This document shows, one piece after another, positions 25,527 to 33,161 of a DNA stretch of 54,350 nt; within the stretch, counting starts at the first letter, position 1, and each line of letters starts with the position of its first letter. The stretch lies in NCBI GenBank assembly GCA_902799355.1, contig CADCAG010000014.1, positions 1 to 54,350 on the forward strand, given 5' to 3'. The notes beneath the pieces were generated by a model. The model ran no database searches. It saw only the letters and a list, made by a program, of their open reading frames with translations, and was not told the DNA's origin. The translations under genes were made by a program, and so were the position numbers. This DNA is from an uncultured Bacteroidales bacterium. GTDB lineage: Bacteria > Bacteroidota > Bacteroidia > Bacteroidales > Bacteroidaceae.

Positions 25527-25585
25527 ATTCCCCTGGACTTTTTACATACATTATTTATATACATCTTAATTTATTGAATCACAGA

Positions 25586-27745
25586 ATGAAAATAAAAAGC
25601 ATTCTGCTGTTGTTGTGTATATGCACAACAATGGCAGCTCAGGATATTAGTAAACATCAACATGCAGAGGACTCGACGGATGTCTTTTTCCGTCATTTGC
25701 AACTGAACGAACTGACAGTGACGGGTGTGACGGGCGATACGAAACTGAAACATGCCACTGCTCCCGTGAGCATCGTATCGCCAAAGGTGCTGCAGGCTAC
25801 AGCTTCGACAAATATCATCGATGCCATCGCCCATCAGCCAGGCGTCAGCCAGCTAACGACAGGCGGCAGCATCTCGAAACCCATTATCCGCGGCCTGGGT
25901 TACAACCGCGTGGTAGTGATGAGTGAAGGTGTGCGCCAAGAGGGCCAGCAATGGGGTGACGAGCACGGCGTAGAGGTTGACGGCAACAGTGTGAACAGCA
26001 TTGAGATACTGAAAGGTCCAGCCTCACTGATGTATGGCTCTGACGCGATGGCGGGTGTGGTGATCCTGCACCAACAGCCAACGCTGGCCGAGGACGAGAT
26101 GAAAGCAAATGTTTCATCGGAATATCAGACCAACAACGGCCTCTTTGGCTATCATCTGCAGATGGCAGGCAATCAGAAGGGCTTTGTCTGGGACGCAGGC
26201 TGGAGTCAGAAGATGGCTCATGCCTATAAGAATAAGTATGATGGTTACGTTCCCGGTTCGCAGTTCCGTGAGCAGGCAGGACGACTGATGCTTGGCGTGA
26301 ACAAAGCATGGGGACATTCGCGACTGACAGGAACGTTCTATCACCTGACGCCAAGTATCATTGAAGGAGAGCGTGACTCAGAAACGGGAGAACTCGTGAA
26401 CTCGTCGGTTTCTCCGACGAGTTACTCAAAGTCACTTCCCTTCCAGCAGGTAAAGCATTATAAGCTGGTATGGGACAACTCGCTGAATATCTCTTCGGGT
26501 TATCTGAAAGCAATTATCGGCTATCAGCAAAACCGTCGTCAGGAGTATGAGGAGTCGGCTGACGATTATTCACTCTACTTCAAGCTGCACACGTTGACTT
26601 ACGACCTTCGTTACATTTCCAACGAGTGGAACGGTTGGAAACTCTCTACAGGTATCGGTGGCATGTATCAGAAATCGGGTAACGAGGGTGAGGAATATCT
26701 GATTCCAGACTACCGTCTCTTCGACTTTGGCCTCTATGCCACAGCTACCAAGACCCTTAGCGACCGTTGGACGCTGAATGGTGGTGTGCGCTATGACCAC
26801 CGCTACCTGCATGGTTATGAACTGATGGAGGATGGCGAACAGCGTTTCATGGATTTCTCGCGACACTTCAACGGTGTGACGGGTAGCCTTGGTGCAGTCT
26901 TTAACGTGAACGATAACCTTAACGTAAAGCTGAACGTAGCTCGCGGCTTCCGTACCCCCAATATGAGCGAGCTGGCCTCCAACGGTGTGCACGAAGGCTC
27001 TATCCGCTATGAACTGGGTAACCAGCAACTGAAGGCGGAATATAGTCTGCAGGCCGACCTCGGTGTCGATTTTACCTCACGATATGTCTCTGCACAGCTG
27101 GCTCTCTTTGCTAACCGCATTGACAACTATATCTTTACACATCGCCTGGCAGAAGAAATTGAGGAAGGATACCTGACCTACGCCTATACCCAGGGTGATG
27201 CCCGATTGCTGGGATTCGAGGTTGGTGTAGACTTCCATCCCGTCCATAGCGTTCATTTTTCCAACACCTTCTCGTATGTCGATGCTCAACTGATGCATGC
27301 TGATGCTGATACAAAGTACCTGCCGTTTACGCCAGCTCCCAAATGGTCGTCGGAGTTGAAGTGGGAACTCTCGCACCATTCACATCCAACAGTAGGCCAT
27401 CACCATACAACGGATGCGGCTCATCGTTCGCTCCTCAACAATCTTTATGTCGCCGTCGGCCTCGACTGCTATCTGAAGCAGACGCATATCTACCGTGCCG
27501 ACGCCACGGAGACTGAGACGCCAGGCTATGCACTGCTCTCACTTTCTGCAGGTACCGATATCCAGCTGCATGGTAATAAGATTGCTGAACTCTATGTCAC
27601 TGCCGACAACCTGTTGGACAAAGCTTATCAGAACCACTTGAGTCGCCTGAAATATGCCGACCTAAACACCGTAACGGGTCGTAGTGGTGTCTATAATATG
27701 GGGCGCAATATCACTTTTAAGGTGGTGGTGCCGATAGCACTCTAA
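25586..27745 (+). CDS. TonB-dependent outer-membrane receptor, probable metal (zinc-type) uptake
   Basis: This 719-residue beta-barrel has a signal peptide (MKIKSILLLLCICTTMAAQ) and a plug domain with TAPVSIVSPKVLQ, IIRGLGYNRVVVMSEGVRQ and EILKGPASLMYGSDAMAGVV. A 22-strand barrel ends in RNITFKVVVPIAL. It lacks the N-terminal carboxypeptidase-like domain of SusC proteins. An extracellular loop near residues 594-613 is full of His (LSHHSHPTVGHHH), as seen in ZnuD-type zinc receptors, and the small upstream protein is Cys/His-rich, so a transition metal is the best guess. A longer in-frame start at 25466 is rejected because it precedes the signal peptide. Confidence 0.85.
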   Translation: MKIKSILLLLCICTTMAAQDISKHQHAEDSTDVFFRHLQLNELTVTGVTGDTKLKHATAPVSIVSPKVLQATASTNIIDAIAHQPGVSQLTTGGSISKPIIRGLGYNRVVVMSEGVRQEGQQWGDEHGVEVDGNSVNSIEILKGPASLMYGSDAMAGVVILHQQPTLAEDEMKANVSSEYQTNNGLFGYHLQMAGNQKGFVWDAGWSQKMAHAYKNKYDGYVPGSQFREQAGRLMLGVNKAWGHSRLTGTFYHLTPSIIEGERDSETGELVNSSVSPTSYSKSLPFQQVKHYKLVWDNSLNISSGYLKAIIGYQQNRRQEYEESADDYSLYFKLHTLTYDLRYISNEWNGWKLSTGIGGMYQKSGNEGEEYLIPDYRLFDFGLYATATKTLSDRWTLNGGVRYDHRYLHGYELMEDGEQRFMDFSRHFNGVTGSLGAVFNVNDNLNVKLNVARGFRTPNMSELASNGVHEGSIRYELGNQQLKAEYSLQADLGVDFTSRYVSAQLALFANRIDNYIFTHRLAEEIEEGYLTYAYTQGDARLLGFEVGVDFHPVHSVHFSNTFSYVDAQLMHADADTKYLPFTPAPKWSSELKWELSHHSHPTVGHHHTTDAAHRSLLNNLYVAVGLDCYLKQTHIYRADATETETPGYALLSLSAGTDIQLHGNKIAELYVTADNLLDKAYQNHLSRLKYADLNTVTGRSGVYNMGRNITFKVVVPIAL

Positions 27746-27784
27746 AAATGATGAATCCGCTTGGGTGAGAGCCCAGCTTGTATC

Positions 27785-27813
27785 AAAAAAAGAGGCTTAT
27801 TAGCCTCTTTTTT
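27785..27813. terminator. Bidirectional terminator, left copy
   Basis: AAAAAAAGAGGCT-tatt-AGCCTCTTTTTT. U-runs form on both strands, so it can stop the TonB receptor mRNA as well as transcription from the tRNA side. Confidence 0.85.
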
Positions 27814-27897
27814 GTGATCCGCTTGGGGCTTGTCATCGAGCTTGCTCGCTTTGACCTTCAGGTCAAAGAACCCTTGGGTGAGAGCCCAGCTTGTATC

Positions 27898-27926
27898 AAA
27901 AAAAGAGGCTTATTAGCCTCTTTTTT
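27898..27926 (-). terminator. Terminator of tRNA-Lys, right copy
   Basis: Same hairpin as the left copy, directly behind the tRNA 3' end on the minus strand; part of the 71-bp duplication. Confidence 0.85.
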
Positions 27927-27927
27927 G

Positions 27928-28000
27928 TGATCCGCTTGGGGCTCGAACCCAAGACCCCAACATTAAAAGTGTTGTGCTCTACCAACTGAGCTAGCGGATC
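27928..28000 (-). tRNA. tRNA-Lys (UUU)
   Basis: The 73-nt cloverleaf on the minus strand has acceptor GATCCGC/GCGGATC, anticodon loop CTTTTAA and T-stem TTGGG/CCCAA. All stems pair fully. CCA is not encoded. The promoter is at 28031-28061 and the terminator follows directly. Its last 16 bp are repeated at 27815-27830. Confidence 0.95.
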
Positions 28001-28030
28001 AACCTTGATGCTTTATGATAAAAGCGGGTG

Positions 28031-28061
28031 CAAAGGTACAACTTTTTGTTGAAATAGCCAA
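28031..28061 (-). promoter_or_regulatory. Promoter of tRNA-Lys
   Basis: Minus strand: TTG (28061-28059), 20 bp, TACCTTTG (28038-28031). It starts right behind the tdk stop. Confidence 0.8.
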
Positions 28062-28063
28062 AT

Positions 28064-28675
28064 TTATTCCATAGTTTTTTCGTTTTTGGCTTTCTCCTCC
28101 TCTGCTATTGCTTGCTTATAACATTCGCGGCAGAGAGGCTCATACTCCTGTGTCTCGCCCAGCAGCACGCGCTTGTCATTCGCAACGGTGCGATGGCTGA
28201 CGTATGCTAGTGAGCCACACTTCACACAGATGGCATGCACCTTGGTGACGTCGTCGGCGATGGCACAGAGGGCTGGCATCGGACCAAAGGGTATGCCTTT
28301 GTAGTCCATGTCCAGGCCGGCAATGATGACACGTACTCCGCGGTTGGCCAGTTCATTGCATACGCTGACCAGTCCCTCGTCGAAGAACTGTGCCTCGTCA
28401 ATGCCTACTACGTCTATGTCGCTCGACAACAGCAGGATGCTGGCCGAAGAGTCGAGTGGGGTGGAGGGTATGGCATTATGGTCGTGGCTGACCACCTCCT
28501 CGTCGCTATAGCGAGTGTCTATGGCAGGCTTGAAGATTTCTACCTTCTGCTTGGCAAACTGAGCACGGCGCAGACGACGAATCAGTTCTTCGGTCTTTCC
28601 GGAGAACATAGAGCCACACACTACTTCTATTCTTCCTGGGCGGCGTGTCTCGCCCGATGTCGGATATGTAATCAT
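28064..28675 (-). CDS. tdk: Thymidine kinase
   Basis: This 203-residue class II thymidine kinase would phosphorylate thymidine to dTMP in nucleotide salvage. The P-loop is [12 protein letters not shown], near residues 22-33. The Walker B-like block is [11 protein letters not shown], and zinc-binding CxxC pairs lie in CVKCG and CRECY. The thymidine lasso lies between them. The -7 box TATCTTTG ends only 4 nt before the ATG, so the mRNA should be leaderless and this start is well supported. It is divergent from rsmI, with a short tandem repeat between. Confidence 0.94.
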   Translation of the reverse strand: MITYPTSGETRRPGRIEVVCGSMFSGKTEELIRRLRRAQFAKQKVEIFKPAIDTRYSDEEVVSHDHNAIPSTPLDSSASILLLSSDIDVVGIDEAQFFDEGLVSVCNELANRGVRVIIAGLDMDYKGIPFGPMPALCAIADDVTKVHAICVKCGSLAYVSHRTVANDKRVLLGETQEYEPLCRECYKQAIAEEEKAKNEKTME

Positions 28676-28679
28676 GCTG

Positions 28680-28687
28680 CAAAGATA
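28680..28687 (-). promoter_or_regulatory. -7 element (TATCTTTG) of tdk, leaderless type
   Basis: Only 4 nt separate the box from the start codon at 28675. No TTG is found at the -33 position, where minus-strand TTC occurs instead. Confidence 0.6.
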
Positions 28688-28698
28688 CAGTTTTTTAA

Positions 28699-28738
28699 GG
28701 AGTTAAAGAAGTTAAAGGAGTTAAAGGGAGTTAAAGGG
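28699..28738. repeat. 9-10-bp repeats between tdk and rsmI
   Basis: Four copies of AGTTAAAG with one or two extra G (starts 28701, 28710, 28719, 28729) fill the space between the divergent -7 boxes. Confidence 0.65.
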
Positions 28739-28761
28739 CAATAGTTTTGTGCGAAAATTGC

Positions 28762-28769
28762 TAACTTTG
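28762..28769 (+). promoter_or_regulatory. -7 element (TAACTTTG) of rsmI, near-leaderless
   Basis: The box ends 7 nt before the ATG at 28777. No TTG is seen at the -33 position. Confidence 0.6.
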
Positions 28770-28776
28770 CAGCGTT

Positions 28777-29448
28777 ATGGGAATATTATATATTGTACCC
28801 ACGCCCGTAGGAAACATGGAAGACATGACACTTCGGGCTATCCGCATCTTGAAAGAGGCCGATGTAGTGCTGGCTGAAGATACCCGTACGTCGGGCATCT
28901 TGCTGAAGCATTTCGATATCAAGCAGCACCTGCTGTCGCACCATAAGTTCAACGAACATGGCACTTCTGCTTCCGTCATTGAGCGCTTGCAGGCAGGTCA
29001 GACTGTTGCCCTTATCAGCGATGCAGGTACGCCAGGCATCTCTGACCCAGGTTTCTTCCTGGTTCGTGAGGCTGTGAAGGCAGGCATAGAGGTGCAGACG
29101 CTGCCAGGAGCTACGGCTTTCGTGCCAGCGTTGGTGTCGAGTGGTCTGCCGTGTGATCGTTTCTGCTTCGAGGGCTTCCTGCCCCAGAAGAAGGGACGCC
29201 AGACGAAGTTGCAGAGCCTTGTCGATGAAGAACGTACGATGGTGTTTTACGAGTCACCCTACCGTGTACTGAAGACCTTACAGCAGTTTTGCGAAGTCTT
29301 CGGCCCTGACCGTCAGGTAAGCTGTTGCCGTGAGATTTCCAAGGTACATGAGGAGAGCGTGCGTGGTACGCTGCAAGAGGTGATAGCCCATTTCCAGGAG
29401 CATGAGCCGCGCGGAGAGTTCGTGATAGTTCTTGCAGGTAAATCGTAA
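28777..29448 (+). CDS. rsmI: 16S rRNA (cytidine-1402-2'-O)-methyltransferase
   Basis: This 223-residue SAM-dependent enzyme of the tetrapyrrole-methylase fold would methylate the 2'-OH of C1402 in the decoding centre. The N-terminus, LYIVPTPVGNMEDMTLRAI, and AEDTRTSGILLKHF are hallmark blocks. ISDAGTPGISDPGF is the SAM-binding loop, and LPGATAFVPALVSSGLP and FYESPYRVLKTL are also conserved. The protein is shorter than E. coli RsmI, lacking the C-terminal extension. It is followed after a phased 8-bp repeat by a coiled-coil lipoprotein gene, probably in the same operon. Confidence 0.94.
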   Translation: MGILYIVPTPVGNMEDMTLRAIRILKEADVVLAEDTRTSGILLKHFDIKQHLLSHHKFNEHGTSASVIERLQAGQTVALISDAGTPGISDPGFFLVREAVKAGIEVQTLPGATAFVPALVSSGLPCDRFCFEGFLPQKKGRQTKLQSLVDEERTMVFYESPYRVLKTLQQFCEVFGPDRQVSCCREISKVHEESVRGTLQEVIAHFQEHEPRGEFVIVLAGKS

Positions 29449-29475
29449 TAACGTAATAACGAGATAACGCAATTA
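29444..29475 (+). repeat. Four phased 8-bp repeats after rsmI
   Basis: Units CGTAATAA, CGTAATAA, CGAGATAA, CGCAATTA start in the rsmI stop codon and end at the AGGAGAG before the next gene. Confidence 0.7.
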
Positions 29476-29481
29476 GGAGAG

Positions 29482-30333
29482 ATGAAAAGATTATTGATAG
29501 CAGCCTCGTGCCTGTTGGCGCTGGCTGCATGTACACAGAAAAAAAGCAATCCCGCAGAAGATGCGCTGCTGCAACAGCGTGATTCGTTGACCCGTATCAT
29601 TGAGCAGAAAGACAATGAGATTGATGATATGGTGGCTACGATGAATGATATCCAGGAAGGCTTCCGTGCTATCAATGAGGCTGAGCAGCGTGTCACCATT
29701 GCCAAGAATGGCGAGGGAACCACTGCGGCAGAGGGTATCCGTGAGAATATGGAGTTCATCCAGAACCAGATGCAGCAGAACCGTGAGCTCATTAGCAAGC
29801 TGCGCAACCAGCTGCGCCAGAGTTCTGTCAAGGCCGACCAGTTGCGTCGTACGCTGGATAACCTTACCCAGCAGTTGGACGAGAAGGATAACCAGCTGCG
29901 CCAGTTGCAGGCTGAGTTGGAGGCTAAGGATATGCAGATTGGTGAGTTGAACCAGCAGGTCAGTGCATTGTCTGGCAATGTCAGCCATCTGCAGGAGGAG
30001 ACCACCCAGAAGTCGCAGACCATCTCTTCTCAGGACAAGCAGCTCAATACGGCATGGTTTGCCTATGGCACGAAGAAGGAACTGAAAAATCAGCGCATCA
30101 TCGAAGATGGCAAGGTGCTACGTTCCGACTTCAATCGTGACTACTTTACCAAGATAGACATCCGTGTTGACAAGGAGATACGTCTCTATAGCCGTTCTGC
30201 CAAGATATTGACAGCACATCCGCAGTCCAGCTATACATTGGCGCAGGATGCCAACAAACAGTACATCTTGCGTATCACCAATCCACAACAGTTCTGGTCT
30301 ACCAGCAAGTATCTGGTGGTGCTGGTGAAGTAA
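29482..30333 (+). CDS. Coiled-coil lipoprotein of unknown function
   Basis: The 283-residue protein has a lipoprotein signal (LLALAAC, lipid Cys at residue 17). A long coiled-coil from about residue 25 to 185 is rich in Gln, Glu and Leu (QLRQLQAELEAKDMQIGELN). The C-terminal beta-like domain has about 95 residues (TAWFAYGTKKELKNQRII to YLVVLVK). Many Bacteroidota encode similar envelope lipoproteins, with no set role that I know. It has a modest Shine-Dalgarno site (AGGAGAG) and shares the rsmI transcript. A strong terminator follows. Confidence 0.82.
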   Translation: MKRLLIAASCLLALAACTQKKSNPAEDALLQQRDSLTRIIEQKDNEIDDMVATMNDIQEGFRAINEAEQRVTIAKNGEGTTAAEGIRENMEFIQNQMQQNRELISKLRNQLRQSSVKADQLRRTLDNLTQQLDEKDNQLRQLQAELEAKDMQIGELNQQVSALSGNVSHLQEETTQKSQTISSQDKQLNTAWFAYGTKKELKNQRIIEDGKVLRSDFNRDYFTKIDIRVDKEIRLYSRSAKILTAHPQSSYTLAQDANKQYILRITNPQQFWSTSKYLVVLVK

Positions 30334-30338
30334 AACAA

Positions 30339-30378
30339 TAATTAAGCGGGCTTCTGTTGAGGCCCGCTTAATTATTCT
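30339..30378. terminator. Bidirectional terminator
   Basis: A 13-bp perfect stem, TAATTAAGCGGGC with its complement, and a 10-nt loop. T-rich tails lie on both sides, so it serves the lipoprotein gene (plus) and the M6 protease (minus). Confidence 0.85.
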
Positions 30379-30407
30379 GGTATGATGAGGGGAAACCTCC
30401 TCACACA

Positions 30408-32975
30408 TTACTTATTGATGGTCTTCTTTCCGTTCTTGATGACCAGTCCTTTGTAGTTGCTGTCAACACGCTGTCCTGCCATGTTGTATGTGGGACTCTT
30501 GGCAGCAGACTGTTGACTGTTGGCTATCTGCTTGATACCAGTCTCATGGTATTCCTCTACTGCCTTGGTCACGTTCAACTCCTTGATGATGTTGTTGTTC
30601 AGCACGTTGGTGCTGTAGATACCTGTAACGGTGAAGAGCTTGCCATCGAGCTGCGTGCTATTCTTCAAACCAGAAGAAATACCGAAGTTACCTGCCCAGA
30701 TGCGTGCAGCATTGTCATCGCTATAGGCCCAGTAGCCGTTTTCTCTCTTTATCTTCACGCCTTTGACGACAACGAGGTCGTTATAGTCGGCAGCAGACAG
30801 CTCGTCGAAAGCAACCTCACGGGGCTGTGCCTCATTGCCAGCCGTAATGGCTAGGCCGCTGGTGTTGGTCTCACCGTCAATTCCAACAAACTGTGGAACC
30901 TCGTTGTTGACAGTGTTCTTCAGGTAGAGCTTGCCATTGATGATGTCGTTGTTCTTTACATCCATGGTCACCTTGCTCATCAAGATGGCGCCCGACTGGT
31001 CGCGCAGATAGGTGTTCTGCTGCTTGTTCTTAGTATAGGTGAACAGCACCTGAGCATTCTCCAGGTTCAGCAGTGCTTTCTCGCCATTCTCCAGCTGCTT
31101 GAACTCACTGATGTTATAGGAAGGCATATCAACCACTGTTACCTTGCAGGTTGCCTCACAGTTGTTGTCGCTTTTGGCCGTAATGTAGCAGGTGCCCGCC
31201 TTGACGCCCCTTACCAGACCGTTCGGGTCTACTGTGGCGATGGCTTCGTTGCTACTGTTCCACGTCAGCGTGTACTGTGCGTATTCTGGAGTAGGAGTCT
31301 CGACAAGTCGCACTGTCATGTCTACACCCACTGAAACCTCTTCCTCTAAGGTCAATCCTGCCAGATTGTATCTGTCAACACTGAACGTAATATTACCGTC
31401 TGAAGTCTGCTGAATATCAAACAGTCCAAACTGGTTATTCTTTCCTGACCATGTCTTCAGATTGGCTGGCGATGAAGAATTGGTCAGCTGACGTACGTTT
31501 TTAGTGCCAGGGAAGGGATCGCTTGCTGATGCTGCATAATAACCGTTGTTTTTCTTGGCACCATCGGCTCGGAGCAGTTCATAATAGTTGTGGTCGGGGT
31601 TGGCGTTTACCTTGTTCTCCCACCATACAGACTCATTAGAAAGGTCTACACGGTGTACCAGCATGCCGTCACCAGGTAGATAGGCATCCCACTTAAACTG
31701 GCTTCTTTGGCGGTTTTCCAGCAGGAAGAACTCCTTGTTTTGTGGTGTGTTCAGTATGTAGCCCTTTTGGTTGTTGATGAGAGGCTCCAATGTGAAGTTG
31801 CCTGGCTGACTGATTGTTTCCGGCTCGTCAGCGAATCCTACAGAGTAGCGTTCGTAGAGTGAGTAGCCTACGGGGGTACGACTATCGTTCAGGTAGCTGC
31901 CTCCAGCCATGAGAGACCAGTCTCCAGGATCGTTGCTCTCGCCTCCTGATTCCTCATAGTCAGTATCATAGAAGTCGGGCAATCCCAATACGTGGCTGAA
32001 TTCATGACAGATGGTGCCGATACCGTCAATCTTGACTGTTGAAGGCTGATTAACCCATCCGTACAGCTCTACGGAGCTGGCATAATCCCATAGTCTTACT
32101 CCGTCGCGATACATGTAGTTATTATTCTCAAACAGTACTGAGCGATGAGGCCACCATAAATTCTCGTCATTGCCGTTATAGTTTGCACCATTGCCCGCAA
32201 GAATAAAGTATACGAGATCTACTACACCGTCGTTGTCACCATCATAGTCCTTAAAGTCGACATCAGCATCAGCCTGATTCAGTGCATTTATGAGTATCTT
32301 TCTGCTATTCGAACCGTCATATTGGCTATAGTTTACTGTGTAGGGACCTATAACATCGAACTGTGGCTTAAAAGCACCCTTCGAGTTGTCAGAGAAGTAG
32401 TCACGTACGCTTCCCGTCCAGACCTGATTGTCGAAACCACTAAAATTCTCTTGGTTCACCATGTTGTTGGCAATCGTGGGATAGTCCTCGCGTGAGAACG
32501 ACTTGTCGTTAAACTGCACCAAAATAATCAGCCCTTTAAAGTTGCTATAGTTGTACTGTGCTGCTTTTGGGCTGGCAGCTCTGCGCTTGGCTAATGTTTC
32601 TCGCTGTTGCTGGTCTACTATTTTCTTGGTAGCAGCAAATTCTTCAGACATTTCTGGGACCTGATACTTTTTTACGCCTGCCAGATAGCTCTGCTCTGCG
32701 GCGCTACGACGGTCTGCATCGTGAGCCACCATCTGTGTGGCTTTCAGTTCACCGTTTTTCTTTTCGGCATATACATAATATCCCTGCAGGTTCTTTACCA
32801 CACTATAGCCATCTGCAGTGGTGTTGAAGTGCATCCACTCGTCACCATGCAGCTTGATGGTTACCGTCGTTCCATCGGGCTGTGTAACCTGAATGGGCTT
32901 TTTGTGGGCAGGTACTGCCATCATGCTGATCGTCATGATGGTCAGCATCAAGATTGCTGTTGATAATCTTTTCAT
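30408..32975 (-). CDS. Secreted M6-family metalloprotease with Ig-like domain
   Basis: This 855-residue exported protease has a signal peptide (STAILMLTIMTISMMAVPAH) and a propeptide. The M6 catalytic domain has zinc motif HEFSHVLGLPDFYD near residue 323, where the third ligand is Asp, and the downstream met-turn is LMAGGSYL. After the protease come a BIG2-type Ig domain (LTWNSSNEAIATVDPNGLVRG) and a beta-rich nucleic-acid-binding-like stretch. The tail is YNMAGQRVDSNYKGLVIKNG, as in the neighbouring 33162-35333 protein. The upstream in-frame ATG at 33032 is rejected in favour of the one at the signal peptide. It has its own promoter at 33013-33043. It probably degrades host or dietary protein. 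Confidence 0.88.
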   Translation of the reverse strand: MKRLSTAILMLTIMTISMMAVPAHKKPIQVTQPDGTTVTIKLHGDEWMHFNTTADGYSVVKNLQGYYVYAEKKNGELKATQMVAHDADRRSAAEQSYLAGVKKYQVPEMSEEFAATKKIVDQQQRETLAKRRAASPKAAQYNYSNFKGLIILVQFNDKSFSREDYPTIANNMVNQENFSGFDNQVWTGSVRDYFSDNSKGAFKPQFDVIGPYTVNYSQYDGSNSRKILINALNQADADVDFKDYDGDNDGVVDLVYFILAGNGANYNGNDENLWWPHRSVLFENNNYMYRDGVRLWDYASSVELYGWVNQPSTVKIDGIGTICHEFSHVLGLPDFYDTDYEESGGESNDPGDWSLMAGGSYLNDSRTPVGYSLYERYSVGFADEPETISQPGNFTLEPLINNQKGYILNTPQNKEFFLLENRQRSQFKWDAYLPGDGMLVHRVDLSNESVWWENKVNANPDHNYYELLRADGAKKNNGYYAASASDPFPGTKNVRQLTNSSSPANLKTWSGKNNQFGLFDIQQTSDGNITFSVDRYNLAGLTLEEEVSVGVDMTVRLVETPTPEYAQYTLTWNSSNEAIATVDPNGLVRGVKAGTCYITAKSDNNCEATCKVTVVDMPSYNISEFKQLENGEKALLNLENAQVLFTYTKNKQQNTYLRDQSGAILMSKVTMDVKNNDIINGKLYLKNTVNNEVPQFVGIDGETNTSGLAITAGNEAQPREVAFDELSAADYNDLVVVKGVKIKRENGYWAYSDDNAARIWAGNFGISSGLKNSTQLDGKLFTVTGIYSTNVLNNNIIKELNVTKAVEEYHETGIKQIANSQQSAAKSPTYNMAGQRVDSNYKGLVIKNGKKTINK

Positions 32976-33012
32976 TTGTTTGATGTTGTGTTTCGTGTTA
33001 GTATATGGGCTA

Positions 33013-33043
33013 CAAAGGTAATCAATATTCATGAGATATGCAA
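33013..33043 (-). promoter_or_regulatory. Promoter of the M6 protease
   Basis: Minus strand: TTG (33043-33041), 20 bp, TACCTTTG (33020-33013). The predicted leader is about 30 nt. Confidence 0.8.
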
Positions 33044-33094
33044 ATGATATTCAGATAAATTGCTCATACTTACCGCATTTCTACATTTTCTAGA

Positions 33095-33133
33095 AAAAGA
33101 AAAATCGGGAGAACCGTGGTGGCTCTCCCGATT
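33095..33133 (-). terminator. Terminator of the minus-strand Sus operon
   Basis: Stem AATCGGGAGA/TCTCCCGATT (33103-33133) followed on the minus strand by TTTTTC. It separates the operon from the M6 protease promoter. Confidence 0.85.
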
Positions 33134-33161
33134 GTAGAAGTATGTAATATCTTAAAGATGA

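Larger units (their letters stand above)
27760..27943. repeat. 71-bp direct duplication carrying a tRNA-Lys 3' end and terminator
   Basis: Copies at 27760-27830 and 27873-27943 are identical over 71 bp. Each holds TTGGGTGAGAGCCCAG, a terminator hairpin and the last 16 bp of tRNA-Lys. The right copy continues into the intact tRNA gene; the left copy breaks off into a 42-bp spacer made of two small palindromes (GAGC-tt-GCTC, TTTGACC-ttca-GGTCAAA). Confidence 0.85.
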
